From assembly GCA_028686145.1 (NCBI GenBank), contig JAQUCQ010000030.1, forward strand, positions 1 through 17,130: 17,130 nt of DNA, in the 5' to 3' direction. The notes under the pieces are model-generated. The model searched no databases. It saw nothing but the letters and a program-made list of their open reading frames with translations, and was not told the origin of the DNA. Below are positions 1 to 7,841 of this stretch, one piece after another (position 1 is the stretch's first letter; each line of letters starts with the position of its first letter). The position numbers and the translations under genes are program-made. This stretch comes from Desulfuromonadaceae bacterium (GTDB lineage Bacteria > Desulfobacterota > Desulfuromonadia > Geobacterales > Pseudopelobacteraceae).

Positions 1-536
1 ACTTCCATGCTTACGAGTTTCAATTTTTCGAGCTGTTCCCGGAGTTGTGCACGATACTGGTCCATGGTAAGGCCCTGTTTGGCGAGAGCCGTTATTAAAG
101 CTTCCTGCGTGGGAATATTATTCTGCTTGCGCACGTCATCGATCGCCTGTTGAATCTCCTCGTCGGAAACATGGATATTCAACTCCTTGATTTTTTGTGC
201 GGTCAATTTTTTTTCAATGAGCAGGTCAAGGGCTGTGTGGAGAATGCGGCTCCGAGCTTCATTAGTTAACGCTCCTTTTTTCTCCGCTTCATTGATCGCA
301 GGCTGCGCTTCCCGGTCGACCTCATACAGGGTTATTATCTCGTCGTTAACGATTGCTGCAATTGCATTTATAACTTTATATGGTTTCTTTATCTCGTCCG
401 AGGCGAGAGGTGGCTGATTTGTTGAGAGTGGTGCTGTTGCCGGAGTCTTGGTGACAACCGCACTGTTTCCGGCACACCCGCCTGTCATAAGCAGAGCCAT
501 AATGGCTGCCACAGCTGCAAAATTATATTGCTTCAT
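1..536 (-). CDS. SurA-like periplasmic chaperone lipoprotein, C-terminus cut by window edge
   Basis: The minus-strand frame opens with ATG at 536 and stays open to the left edge, about 178 residues. It begins with a lipoprotein signal peptide (MKQYNFAAVAAIMALLMTGGC): a hydrophobic stretch and a lipobox-like TGGC placing the modified cysteine at 21. A low-complexity Pro/Thr/Ala linker follows. From about residue 55 comes a SurA_N-type segment (AAIVNDEIITLYEVDRE), then the helical region typical of SurA/PpiC chaperones. SurA-family proteins assist folding of outer-membrane proteins in the periplasm. Any parvulin isomerase domain would lie beyond the edge, so isomerase activity cannot be judged. 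The gene follows another PpiC-type lipoprotein gene on the same strand, with a hairpin between them. The ribosome-binding site is weak (AAGGG about 9 nt upstream). The family call is firm; the exact paralogue is not. Confidence 0.8.
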   Translation of the reverse strand, partial: MKQYNFAAVAAIMALLMTGGCAGNSAVVTKTPATAPLSTNQPPLASDEIKKPYKVINAIAAIVNDEIITLYEVDREAQPAINEAEKKGALTNEARSRILHTALDLLIEKKLTAQKIKELNIHVSDEEIQQAIDDVRKQNNIPTQEALITALAKQGLTMDQYRAQLREQLEKLKLVSME

Positions 537-567
537 GGTTTCAAACCCTTTTGCTTCCATAGATGTA

Positions 568-607
568 AAAACCGGAAGAGGGGATATGTTCCCGCACTTC
601 CGGTTTT
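568..607 (-). terminator. Intergenic hairpin, probable terminator or attenuator
   Basis: An 11-bp perfect inverted repeat (AAAACCGGAAG at 568-578, CTTCCGGTTTT at 597-607) encloses an 18-nt loop that could itself pair GGGG with TCCC. On the minus strand the right arm runs into a short T-run, as in an intrinsic terminator for the upstream PpiC-type gene. It lies about 30 nt before the next gene's start, so it may separate or attenuate rather than end transcription. The stem is strong; the role is inference. Confidence 0.55.
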
Positions 608-645
608 ATCCGCTTAAAATATGCCGGCGCGAGGCCTGGCAGCCA

Positions 646-1584
646 CTATTTCTTTTCGGGAGTTGCCGGTTTTACTGTTTCTGCAGGATTTTTCTCGTCG
701 GCCTTTGCGCCAATACTATTGAGAACATCCTCATTTATCGTAATTTTGGCGGTTTTTTTCAATTCATCTTTAATCTTCTGGAATATTTCCTGTTGTTTAG
801 ACGGCATAATTGCGCCTTTGATCTGCTCTTTTACTTCTTCAAAAGGGCGGATACCGGCGGGGCGTTTACCGGTCAGCTTGATAATGTGGTAACCGAAGTC
901 GGATTTGACAATACCGGAAATCTGTCCTTCCTTAAGCGCGAGGGCAGCTTTTTCGAAAGCAGGCACCATGCTGCCTTTGCCAAACCAGCCTAAATCTCCA
1001 CCCTTTGCAGCGGAAGAGTCAACGGAGTATTTTTTAGCCAGTTCATCGAAATTTCCGCCGGCTTTAAGCTTGGCCAGGATGTCCTGTGCTTCTTTTTCGG
1101 TTTTCACCAGGATATGGCTTGCCCTGAACTGTTCTCCGGACTTGAATTTGTCTTTGTTCTGCTCATAAAACTTTTTCAGGTCTTCGTCGGAAACTTTGGC
1201 TTCGGTCTCAACTTTTTTCTTGAGGAACGATTCCACAATCAGACGTTTTTTGAGATCCTGGAGTTTCTCTGCTATTTCCGGGCTCTTGTCGAGGCCATCC
1301 TTGGCTGCCTGCTGCAGGATGAGTTCGCGGATGATCATAGTGTCGAGCATCTCTTTGCGCCCTTGAGGGGTATCGGCCATTGCCTTCAGGTATTCAGGCA
1401 GATTTTTTAACTCACGGTCGAAGTCGCCGGTGGTAATGGTACCACTATTGACATCCGCTAGAACCTTACCCTCTTTTTTGCTTTGCGATTGTGGCTCGCC
1501 GGAGGTGGTGCCTCCTTGGCAGCCGACAAGTGCAACCAGACAAATGGCGGCCGTAATCAGTTTTGTTATGGTAGTGATATTCAC
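646..1584 (-). CDS. PpiC-type (parvulin) peptidyl-prolyl isomerase lipoprotein
   Basis: The protein has 312 residues and starts at GTG 1584, preceded by a good AGGAG site on the minus strand. It has a lipoprotein signal peptide with lipobox LVGC (Cys22), so it should be anchored in the envelope facing the periplasm. A helical SurA_N-like segment spans roughly residues 40-150. A single parvulin domain spans about 151-250, with the hallmark blocks ASHILVKTEKEA, GGDLGWFGKGSMVPAF and FGYHIIKLTG. A charged Lys/Glu/Pro tail follows. Parvulins catalyse cis-trans isomerisation of Xaa-Pro bonds, and those of this layout act on exported proteins. The downstream gene on the same strand is a second SurA-like lipoprotein, so the two probably form an envelope-folding pair. 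It ends with TAG. Resemblance to PrsA or SurA is general; I do not assign a symbol. Confidence 0.9.
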   Translation of the reverse strand: MNITTITKLITAAICLVALVGCQGGTTSGEPQSQSKKEGKVLADVNSGTITTGDFDRELKNLPEYLKAMADTPQGRKEMLDTMIIRELILQQAAKDGLDKSPEIAEKLQDLKKRLIVESFLKKKVETEAKVSDEDLKKFYEQNKDKFKSGEQFRASHILVKTEKEAQDILAKLKAGGNFDELAKKYSVDSSAAKGGDLGWFGKGSMVPAFEKAALALKEGQISGIVKSDFGYHIIKLTGKRPAGIRPFEEVKEQIKGAIMPSKQQEIFQKIKDELKKTAKITINEDVLNSIGAKADEKNPAETVKPATPEKK

Positions 1585-1653
1585 GGATAGCTCCTTTTCA
1601 TTATCAATTCAAGTGTGTGTAAACCAGTAAAAGCTAACATATCAGTCTGGTGG

Positions 1654-1683
1654 TTGCAACATTATTTCACAGCCATACATAAT
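1654..1683 (+). promoter_or_regulatory. Candidate sigma70 promoter for thiL-tkt-crp-aroF
   Basis: TTGCAA (1654-1659), an 18-nt spacer, then CATAAT (1678-1683) reads as a sigma70-like promoter about 100 nt upstream of thiL. TTGCAA is self-complementary, so the same hexamer could serve as a -35 element for the divergent PpiC gene, but the -10 on that side is poor. It is a pattern match only. Confidence 0.35.
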
Positions 1684-1784
1684 GGTTTTTGCTTGCCATT
1701 AAAGCTCGGTACGGTACAATGGCCGCCTCGTAAAAGGGACTGAAACTGTTCCGTTCTACTTCCAGGAATCTGCAGAAGAGATAC

Positions 1785-2846
1785 ATGACCCATAAATTAC
1801 CATATACACTTTCCACCATTGGTGAATTTGGCCTGATCTCCCGCATTGCTGCTGGTGTTTCCGGGCATGAAAGCATCATTACCGGCATAGGTGATGATGC
1901 TGCGGTGACCGCCATCTCAGCTGGCATGCAGTTGCTCACTTCCACCGATATGCTGTTGGAGGATGTACATTTCCGTCGTTCATGGCACCTTCCTTACTGT
2001 CTGGGTCGCAAATCATTGGCCGTCAGTATTTCCGATATTGCTGCCATGGGTGGCATCCCGCGCTGGGCGCTTCTTTCTCTGGCAATTCCACCAAAACTTC
2101 CCCTGGAGTTTGTAGATGATTTTATGCGCGGTTTTCTGGCGATGGCATCAGAATATCAGGTTTTCCTGATCGGTGGTGATACCTGCTCGTCACGCTCCGG
2201 TTTTACTGTTTCTGTGACAATCATGGGAGAGCAAAAACCTGGCATAATTGTGCGGCGCTCCGGTGCGGTGCCGGATGACGACATCTGGGTTACCGGTACG
2301 GTAGGTGATGCGGCGCTGGGACTGAAAATACTGGAGGATGCCGACATTGCCTCGTTGACTGGCAGCAAGCAACCAAAACAGAGCCCTTCGAACGGGATTG
2401 TAGACGACTCGCCGTTTCTTATTAATCGCCTGCTCGACCCGACCCCTCGTGTCTCTGCTGCATTGGCACTGGCTGAATCTGCCGCGATCACTGCCATGAT
2501 TGACGTCAGTGATGGTATCTTGGCTGATTACGGGCATATTGCCGAACAATCTGGTGTCGGAGGCTGTGTTCAACTTGATGATCTTCCGCTTTCCGCCAGC
2601 TTCCGCAGGCACACCGCACATCTTCCCGTTATTCCTTACCATATGGCGCTTTCCGGAGGAGAAGATTATGAACTTTGTTTCACCGCTCACCGTTCAAGTC
2701 GGGAAAAAATTGTTGACTGTGTGAAAAAATGTGGCATTGCAGCGACACGTATTGGTATAGTAACAAGTTCTCCAGAATTGAAGGTTGTCAATCGTGATGG
2801 CAGCCGGTACACTGCACAGACTGAGGGTTTTAACCATTTTATATAA
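1785..2846 (+). CDS. thiL: Thiamine-monophosphate kinase ThiL
   Basis: ThiL phosphorylates thiamine monophosphate with ATP to give thiamine diphosphate, the last step of thiamine cofactor synthesis, in the cytoplasm. The 353-residue product carries the family's metal and nucleotide motifs: GIGDDAAV near residue 34-41, STDMLLEDVHF at 53-63, SDIAAMGG at 83-90, GGDT at 130-133, MIDVSDGILAD in the C-terminal half, and LSGGEDYELCF near the end. It is slightly longer than the usual 320-335 residues, partly from an extended segment around residues 195-215. ATG 1785 is preceded by a purine-rich AGAAGAGA. It is the first gene of a same-strand cluster: transketolase, a thiamine diphosphate enzyme, starts 20 bp after its stop, which fits cotranscription of cofactor supply with a cofactor user. 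Confidence 0.95.
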   Translation: MTHKLPYTLSTIGEFGLISRIAAGVSGHESIITGIGDDAAVTAISAGMQLLTSTDMLLEDVHFRRSWHLPYCLGRKSLAVSISDIAAMGGIPRWALLSLAIPPKLPLEFVDDFMRGFLAMASEYQVFLIGGDTCSSRSGFTVSVTIMGEQKPGIIVRRSGAVPDDDIWVTGTVGDAALGLKILEDADIASLTGSKQPKQSPSNGIVDDSPFLINRLLDPTPRVSAALALAESAAITAMIDVSDGILADYGHIAEQSGVGGCVQLDDLPLSASFRRHTAHLPVIPYHMALSGGEDYELCFTAHRSSREKIVDCVKKCGIAATRIGIVTSSPELKVVNRDGSRYTAQTEGFNHFI

Positions 2847-2866
2847 CCAGATGAAAGGAACTTACC

Positions 2867-4867
2867 ATGCATCACATTATGATTCCCGCTGACAAGGCCC
2901 GGCGTTGCGCTAACGCCGTTCGTATGATTTCTGCCGAGGCTGTAGAGAGGGCTAACTCCGGTCATCCAGGTCTCCCGATGGGAGCTGCTGACTGTGCGGT
3001 CGCCCTGTGGGGCAATTTCCTCGAATTTAATCCAGAGGATCCTCGTTGGCCAAACCGAGATCGTTTTATTCTTTCTGCAGGCCATGGTTCAATGCTTCTT
3101 TATTCGCTGTTGCACCTCTTCGGATTTGACCTGCCAATGGAAGAGATCAAAAACTTTCGCCAGTGGGGGAGCAAGACTCCGGGACACCCTGAGTTCGGCC
3201 ACACGGTCGGTGTTGAAGTGACTACAGGACCCTTGGGACAAGGCTTTGCTAATGGCGTTGGCATGGGCATCGCTTCCCGGATGGCAGCTGAACGTTTTAA
3301 TACAACTGATTTCAAACCAATTAATCACTACATCTATACCCTGCTTGGAGACGGTTGTTTGCAGGAAGGGATCAGTTATGAAGCGGCTGCGTTGGCTGGT
3401 CACCTTAAGCTGGGAAACCTGATCTACCTCTACGACAGTAATAGCATTACCATTGAAGGGAAGACAGACCTGGCCTGGTCGGAGGATGTGGAAGGGCGCT
3501 TTATCGCCAGTGGCTGGCATGTTCAGAAAATCGACGGCCACGACAATGATCAGATTGTCGCTGCAATCGCCGCCGCCAAGTCAGAAACCGGCAAACCTTC
3601 GATCATAATCGCCACCACTCATATTGCTTATGGTAGTCCCGCCAAGCAGGACTCGTCCGGTGCCCACGGTTCGCCGCTTGGCAAAGACGAGATCGCGGCA
3701 ACCCGTGCCAACCTGGGATGGGATGCCGCTCCGTTTGAGGTCCCGCAGGATGTGCATGACACCTGCCAGCTGCGGGTCGAAGAGCTGAAACAACATTACG
3801 CTGCCTGGCAGCGCGGTTTCGAGTCATGGCATGCAGCCAATCCAGAAAAATCAAAACTGTGGGATGAAATGTGGCATAAACGCCTGCCTGTGAATCTGAC
3901 TGATGAACTTCTGTCGGCCATTGCTGGCAAAGATGGCGCTACCCGTACACTCTCCGGAACAGTGCTGCAAAAGGTGGCAGAGCTCATTCCTTCTGTTGTT
4001 GGCGGTTCGGCAGACCTGTCCCCCTCTAACAATAGTGACATCAAGGGAGCTGCCTCGGTGCAGGCTGGCAGCTTTGCCGGACGCAATCTTCACTTCGGCA
4101 TTCGTGAACATGCTATGGGTGCCATCGTGAATGGCATGGCACTCTATGGTTGTTTTATCCCGTATGGTGCTACCTTTCTGGTCTTTTCTGATTATTGCCG
4201 CCCGTCAGTCCGGCTTTCAGCCTTGATGGGAGCACAGTCGATCTATATTTTTACTCATGATTCCTTTTTTGTCGGCGAAGACGGTCCGACGCATCAACCG
4301 GTTGAACATGTCGCATCACTGCGTTTAATCCCTGGCCTCCAGGTCATCCGCCCGGCAGATGGGGTTGAAACTGCTCTGGCTTGGCAGGCTGCCCTGCAAT
4401 ATAATGGCCCGACCGCCTTGATCCTGACCCGCCAAAAACTCCCGGTGATCACCAGGGCAGCTTCGTTTAGCGTGGGTGACGTGCTCAAGGGGGCGTACAT
4501 TGTTTCTTCTCCGGATGGTGCGCCTGATGCCGTTATCATGGCCAGCGGTTCAGAGGTGCATGTGGCAGCAGAAGCAGTCGCGTTGCTGGCCTCGCAGGGC
4601 ATAAAAATTCGCGTTGTTTCGGTGCCTTGTTTGGAAACCTTCCTTGCCCAGCCAGCAGAGTATCGAAACCAGATGCTTCCGGCCGGCATTCCGCGTATAG
4701 CCTTTGAGGCTGGACGGAGTGCCTCATGGGGGTGCCTGATCGGGTGTGACGGGCTCTTTATCGGAATAGAGCATTTTGGTGCGTCAGCACCGGACAAGAT
4801 ATTGGCTGAACAGTTTGGGTTTACCACATCACAGGTAGCTGAAAAAATTGCGACATTTTTGAAATAG
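2867..4867 (+). CDS. tkt: Transketolase
   Basis: Transketolase moves two-carbon ketol units between sugar phosphates in the non-oxidative pentose phosphate pathway, using thiamine diphosphate and a divalent cation. The 666-residue length matches the bacterial family (E. coli TktA 663). His33 in SGHPG and His73 in SAGHGS align with the substrate and cofactor histidines. GPLGQG lies at 121-126, and the ThDP-binding GDGCLQEG at 161-168 is followed by the Asp-Ser-Asn segment. The pyrimidine domain shows IREHAMG, the YGATFLVFSDYCRPS block and GEDGPTHQPVEH. A good AAAGGAA site precedes ATG 2867; a second Met four residues on is an alternative start. It produces erythrose-4-phosphate, the substrate of the DAHP synthase encoded two genes downstream. 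It ends with TAG. Confidence 0.97.
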   Translation: MHHIMIPADKARRCANAVRMISAEAVERANSGHPGLPMGAADCAVALWGNFLEFNPEDPRWPNRDRFILSAGHGSMLLYSLLHLFGFDLPMEEIKNFRQWGSKTPGHPEFGHTVGVEVTTGPLGQGFANGVGMGIASRMAAERFNTTDFKPINHYIYTLLGDGCLQEGISYEAAALAGHLKLGNLIYLYDSNSITIEGKTDLAWSEDVEGRFIASGWHVQKIDGHDNDQIVAAIAAAKSETGKPSIIIATTHIAYGSPAKQDSSGAHGSPLGKDEIAATRANLGWDAAPFEVPQDVHDTCQLRVEELKQHYAAWQRGFESWHAANPEKSKLWDEMWHKRLPVNLTDELLSAIAGKDGATRTLSGTVLQKVAELIPSVVGGSADLSPSNNSDIKGAASVQAGSFAGRNLHFGIREHAMGAIVNGMALYGCFIPYGATFLVFSDYCRPSVRLSALMGAQSIYIFTHDSFFVGEDGPTHQPVEHVASLRLIPGLQVIRPADGVETALAWQAALQYNGPTALILTRQKLPVITRAASFSVGDVLKGAYIVSSPDGAPDAVIMASGSEVHVAAEAVALLASQGIKIRVVSVPCLETFLAQPAEYRNQMLPAGIPRIAFEAGRSASWGCLIGCDGLFIGIEHFGASAPDKILAEQFGFTTSQVAEKIATFLK

Positions 4868-4887
4868 ACAGCAAGTACGGGATTTTC

Positions 4888-5577
4888 ATGGAACTGGTTG
4901 AACAACTAAAAAAACCGCTGCTTTTTTCCGGTTTGAATAATGCCGATCTTGTTGAACTCGCTGCTATTACAGTTCGCCGTGCTTTCGTGAGGGGGGAAAC
5001 CCTGTTCAGTGAGGGAGAGGACGCTACCGGTTTCTATCTACTGATATCAGGAAGCATCAAGCTCTGTCGGATGTCACCGGATGGGCGCGAAAAAGTGCTC
5101 CATTTTGTCCAACCGTGTGAAACCTTTGCCGAAGCTGCCTTTTTTGGGGATGGCAAATATCCTGCCGAAGCTCGTGCCATGGAAGCGGGGGAGGTGCTGT
5201 ATCTTCCGCGCCAGGGTTTTATGGAGCTGATGAGCCATAACCCCAACTTTGCTTTTAATCTGGTTGTATCGCTTTCGCTTATGCTGCGTCAGTTTGTCCG
5301 TCAGATTGAAGAACTTTCCTTTGCCGATGTTACTTCTCGTCTGGCATCCTTCCTTGTACGGCGCGCAGCTGAGGATTCAACCAAATTTGGCGGAATCACC
5401 TATATTGATCTGGGGATCAAAAAAGGTGAACTTGCAGCTCGTCTGGGAACTGCGAGTGAGACAATTTCCAGAACTCTCCGCAAGTTGAAGGATGAAGGGA
5501 TTATTGAAGTGCAAGGGAATCGGGTGGTAGTGCATCAAATGGAAAAGCTTCAGAAACTGTCGGAGCGCCACGAGTAG
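4888..5577 (+). CDS. Crp/Fnr-family transcriptional regulator
   Basis: The 229-residue protein has a cyclic-nucleotide-binding-like beta-roll at about residues 12-125, a dimerisation helix at about 125-148 and a Crp-type winged helix at about 150-215 with recognition helix ASETISRTLRKL at 189-200. It lacks an N-terminal cysteine cluster, so it is not an FNR-type iron-sulfur sensor. At the position where E. coli CRP has its Arg-Ser phosphate clamp, the sequence reads AEAAFFGDGKYPAEARA without that pair, so cAMP binding is doubtful. The ligand is unknown; heme/NO- or redox-type relatives are possible. It starts 20 bp after tkt, with a poor ribosome-binding site, and is followed 45 bp later by aroF, suggesting cotranscription and perhaps autoregulation. 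It ends with TAG. Confidence 0.9.
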   Translation: MELVEQLKKPLLFSGLNNADLVELAAITVRRAFVRGETLFSEGEDATGFYLLISGSIKLCRMSPDGREKVLHFVQPCETFAEAAFFGDGKYPAEARAMEAGEVLYLPRQGFMELMSHNPNFAFNLVVSLSLMLRQFVRQIEELSFADVTSRLASFLVRRAAEDSTKFGGITYIDLGIKKGELAARLGTASETISRTLRKLKDEGIIEVQGNRVVVHQMEKLQKLSERHE

Positions 5578-5622
5578 AAGCTTTTAATTGAATTTACTGG
5601 ATTCCTTACGGGAGATAATCAG

Positions 5623-6636
5623 ATGTTGATAGTAATGAACCACAATGCTACTCAGGCAGATGTTGATGCAATTACGAGAATCGTTGCAGAGATGGGGTTC
5701 AGGGCTGAACCGATTCCGGGCAGCGAACGAACCGCAATTGGAGTGCTGGGTAATCATGGATATGTAGATGACAGCAAAATACTCGAATTACCGGGAGTAC
5801 AGCGGGTGATCCACGTGTCAAAGCCATACAAACTCGTTTCGCGCGATTTCCATCCTGATGACACCATTGTTGATGTTGCCGGCATCAAAGTCGGCCAAGG
5901 CTGTCGTCCGGTTGTCGTTGGCGGTCCCTGCGCAGTGGAAAGCAAGGATCAGATCATCAAGACCGCCCTCTTTGTTAAGAAATGCGGGGCTGATATGCTG
6001 CGCGGAGGAGCTTTCAAGCCTCGCACTGGACCTCATACATTTCAAGGTTTGCGTGAAGAGGGGCTCAAGCTGTTGGCAATTGCTGGAAAAGAGAGTGGGT
6101 TACCGATTGTAACCGAGATCATGAGCCCGGACAACGTTGGCCTGGTTGCCGAGTATGCTGATCTGCTCCAGGTTGGCGCCCGCAATATGCAAAATTTCGA
6201 TCTGCTGCGTGAACTGGGGAGAATCCGTAAACCAGTGCTTCTGAAGCGTGGCATGAGTGCGACAGTTGAAGAGTTTCTCGCTGCGGCCGAATATATCCTC
6301 GCTGAAGGTAACAGTCAGGTCATCCTCTGTGAACGTGGAATTCGTACTTTTGAGACCGCTACCCGGAATACCCTGGATCTTTCCATTGTGCCACTGGTCA
6401 AGGAGATGTCGCACCTGCCGATTATGGTTGATCCGTCACATGCAACCGGCAAACGCTCGCTGGTTTCGCCGATGGCCAAAGCTGCTCTGGTTGCTGGAGC
6501 AGACGGGGTTTTGATCGAAGTTCACCCGGAACCGGAAAAGGCGCTTTCCGATGGGCCGCAGTCGCTCACTTTTCCCGGTTTTGAACAAATGATGAACGAA
6601 ATAGGCCAGTTGACAACGTTCTTGCAGAGCCGCTGA
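5623..6636 (+). CDS. aroF: 3-deoxy-7-phosphoheptulonate synthase (DAHP synthase, AroFbeta type)
   Basis: The enzyme condenses phosphoenolpyruvate with erythrose-4-phosphate to give DAHP, the entry to the shikimate pathway. The 337-residue protein has the layout of the Thermotoga maritima enzyme: an N-terminal ferredoxin-like regulatory domain (about 1-70) and a TIM barrel. Barrel motifs are VVVGGPCAVES at 97-107, RGGAFKPRTGP at 127-137, then KRGMS, LCERGIRTFE and PIMVDPSHATGKR, which supply phosphate- and metal-binding residues. In characterised members the N-terminal domain confers feedback inhibition by tyrosine or phenylalanine; the effector here cannot be read. A GGGAG site precedes ATG 5623. 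It is the last gene of the thiL-tkt-crp-aroF run and is followed by the probable 6S RNA gene. Confidence 0.95.
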   Translation: MLIVMNHNATQADVDAITRIVAEMGFRAEPIPGSERTAIGVLGNHGYVDDSKILELPGVQRVIHVSKPYKLVSRDFHPDDTIVDVAGIKVGQGCRPVVVGGPCAVESKDQIIKTALFVKKCGADMLRGGAFKPRTGPHTFQGLREEGLKLLAIAGKESGLPIVTEIMSPDNVGLVAEYADLLQVGARNMQNFDLLRELGRIRKPVLLKRGMSATVEEFLAAAEYILAEGNSQVILCERGIRTFETATRNTLDLSIVPLVKEMSHLPIMVDPSHATGKRSLVSPMAKAALVAGADGVLIEVHPEPEKALSDGPQSLTFPGFEQMMNEIGQLTTFLQSR

Positions 6637-6653
6637 ACGTGCGGATAAAACTC

Positions 6654-6683
6654 TTGAAATGTTAGATCCATCGGAGTAATAAT
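6654..6683 (+). promoter_or_regulatory. Candidate promoter of the 6S RNA gene
   Basis: TTGAAA (6654-6659), an 18-nt spacer and AATAAT (6678-6683) form a good sigma70-like promoter starting 17 nt after the aroF stop. Initiation would fall near 6690, just before the 5' strand of the 6S closing stem, which supports an independent transcript rather than an aroF trailer. Confidence 0.5.
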
Positions 6684-6689
6684 TGAACG

Positions 6690-6880
6690 AAAGTTTGCTC
6701 TCTCTACTCTGCTCGACGGTTGCAGCGCCCGGGCGGAATGCTAAATAGTACGGGGGTTGTTCCCTGCTGTGGTGTGCTGCCTTCGGTACGCAGGTTTGCC
6801 TGAAACAGCATATTGACTCCCACAATTAAGGAACTCGCCGGAGGCCCTTAATGCCGACGACAGGGTGGAGAGAATTAAAG
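6690..6880 (+). ncRNA. ssrS: Probable 6S RNA (ends estimated)
   Basis: 6S RNA binds sigma70-RNA polymerase by mimicking an open promoter and tunes transcription in stationary phase. Three things support it here. The stretch at 6843-6862 (GGCCCTTAATGCCGACGACA) closely resembles the 3' bubble strand of E. coli ssrS as I recall it (GCCTTAAAACTGCGACGACA). A 12-bp closing stem forms between 6700-6711 (CTCTCTACTCTG) and 6861-6872 (CAGGGTGGAGAG) with only two to three G-U pairs. An inner stem forms from 6765-6770 (TGCTGT) and 6805-6810 (ACAGCA), as expected for one long bulged hairpin. A promoter lies just upstream and a terminator just downstream, giving roughly 185-220 nt, the usual 6S size. No plausible protein is encoded here. 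The pRNA start and exact ends are not determined. Identification is by eye, without a covariance search. Confidence 0.75.
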
Positions 6881-6883
6881 ATG

Positions 6884-6916
6884 AAGGGGATTCCGAAAGG
6901 TTTCCCCTTTGTTGTT
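6884..6916. terminator. Shared terminator of the 6S RNA gene and the convergent cyclase gene
   Basis: AAGGGGA (6884-6890) pairs with TCCCCTT (6903-6909); the tip is a CC/GG pair closed by GAAA with a two-base U-U mismatch between the stems. A T-rich tail (TTTGTTGTT) follows on the plus strand. On the minus strand the flank is A/T-rich, so it may also end the GGDEF gene, whose stop is at 6927. Confidence 0.65.
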
Positions 6917-6926
6917 AAAGGATGCA

Positions 6927-7841
6927 TCAGGTCGGTGAAAGCCGTACAAACCGGTTTCTGCCTGAATGCTTTGCCTGGTAGAGGGCATCATCTGCCTTTT
7001 TGAGGAGCGTCTCGGGGGAGTCTTCTGCGACGAAACAGGATATCCCGAGGCTGATAGTGACTTTTATAGAATGGTTCTCGAAGCAGTTTGTCATCTCCTC
7101 AATACTCATCCTAATGTTTTCTGCCACAACTTCCGCGTTCTCTGCACTTGTTTCCGGCAGCAGGCAACAAAATTCTTCGCCGCCGTAGCGTGCAATAAAA
7201 TCTGTCTTTCTGATGACTGATACTGCCTTTGATGCAACCGCTTGCAACACCATATCTCCGCACTGGTGTCCATAGGTGTCATTGACCTTCTTGAAAAAAT
7301 CTATATCAATCATGATCAAGCTCAGATATCGAGAATGTCTGCGATGTCTTTCGCACTCGTCTGACAACCGTGACTCCAGAAATCTGCGGTTATATATGCC
7401 GGTCAGTGCATCTTTTGTATTCATTTCGATTAGTTTTTGTTCGTAGGTGGCAAGTTCCGTGACATCTTGAACAATGAGGAAAAGACCGGAGATCGAATTG
7501 TCGTCTGACCGGAGCGGTCCCATCGTGCAGCTTTGTTGCATCAGTTCGAATCGGTAGCCGAACGAACTGTCCGGTTTAAAGGGGAATAGAAAGCTGTGCA
7601 GCTTCTGGGAAAAAAAAGCAAAATTGCCAAAGGAGAGGACTGCTTTACAGTTTTTGTTGAAACTGGGAGTGCTTAAATGCGGGAAAAAATCAAAAAGTGC
7701 TTCGCCAATAATCTGGTCGGAAGGGATTCCGCTGTGCATTGCCATCCAGCGATTCCAGTACTGAATCTTTATATCTCTATCAAGAACAACCAGACCAAAG
7801 TTAACGGTGTCAAAGATCTGGGTAAGTTCATTCAACGTCAT
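6927..7841 (-). CDS. PAS-GGDEF diguanylate cyclase
   Basis: The 304-residue protein should make cyclic di-GMP from two GTP. A PAS sensor domain occupies about residues 5-130 (NFGLVVLDRDIKIQYWN... DQIIGEALFDFFP), followed by a short coiled linker and a GGDEF domain at about 137-302 (DALTGIYNRRFL, MIDIDFFKKVNDTYGH). The active site reads GGEEF (220-224), catalytically competent. The allosteric inhibitory site RKTD (211-214) lies exactly five residues before it, so product feedback is expected. There are no membrane segments, so it is cytoplasmic; the PAS ligand is unknown. Its ATG overlaps the cheC stop as ATGA, indicating translational coupling, and it is the last gene of the cheY-cheC cassette. 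This context suggests the cyclase is controlled by, or works beside, a CheY phosphorylation switch. Confidence 0.93.
   Translation of the reverse strand: MTLNELTQIFDTVNFGLVVLDRDIKIQYWNRWMAMHSGIPSDQIIGEALFDFFPHLSTPSFNKNCKAVLSFGNFAFFSQKLHSFLFPFKPDSSFGYRFELMQQSCTMGPLRSDDNSISGLFLIVQDVTELATYEQKLIEMNTKDALTGIYNRRFLESRLSDECERHRRHSRYLSLIMIDIDFFKKVNDTYGHQCGDMVLQAVASKAVSVIRKTDFIARYGGEEFCCLLPETSAENAEVVAENIRMSIEEMTNCFENHSIKVTISLGISCFVAEDSPETLLKKADDALYQAKHSGRNRFVRLSPT

Noticed and set aside
448..993. Long open frame on the plus strand antisense to the PpiC gene
   Set aside because: It lies opposite a clear parvulin lipoprotein, has low-complexity Phe/Cys-rich content and no recognisable domain; it is a shadow frame.
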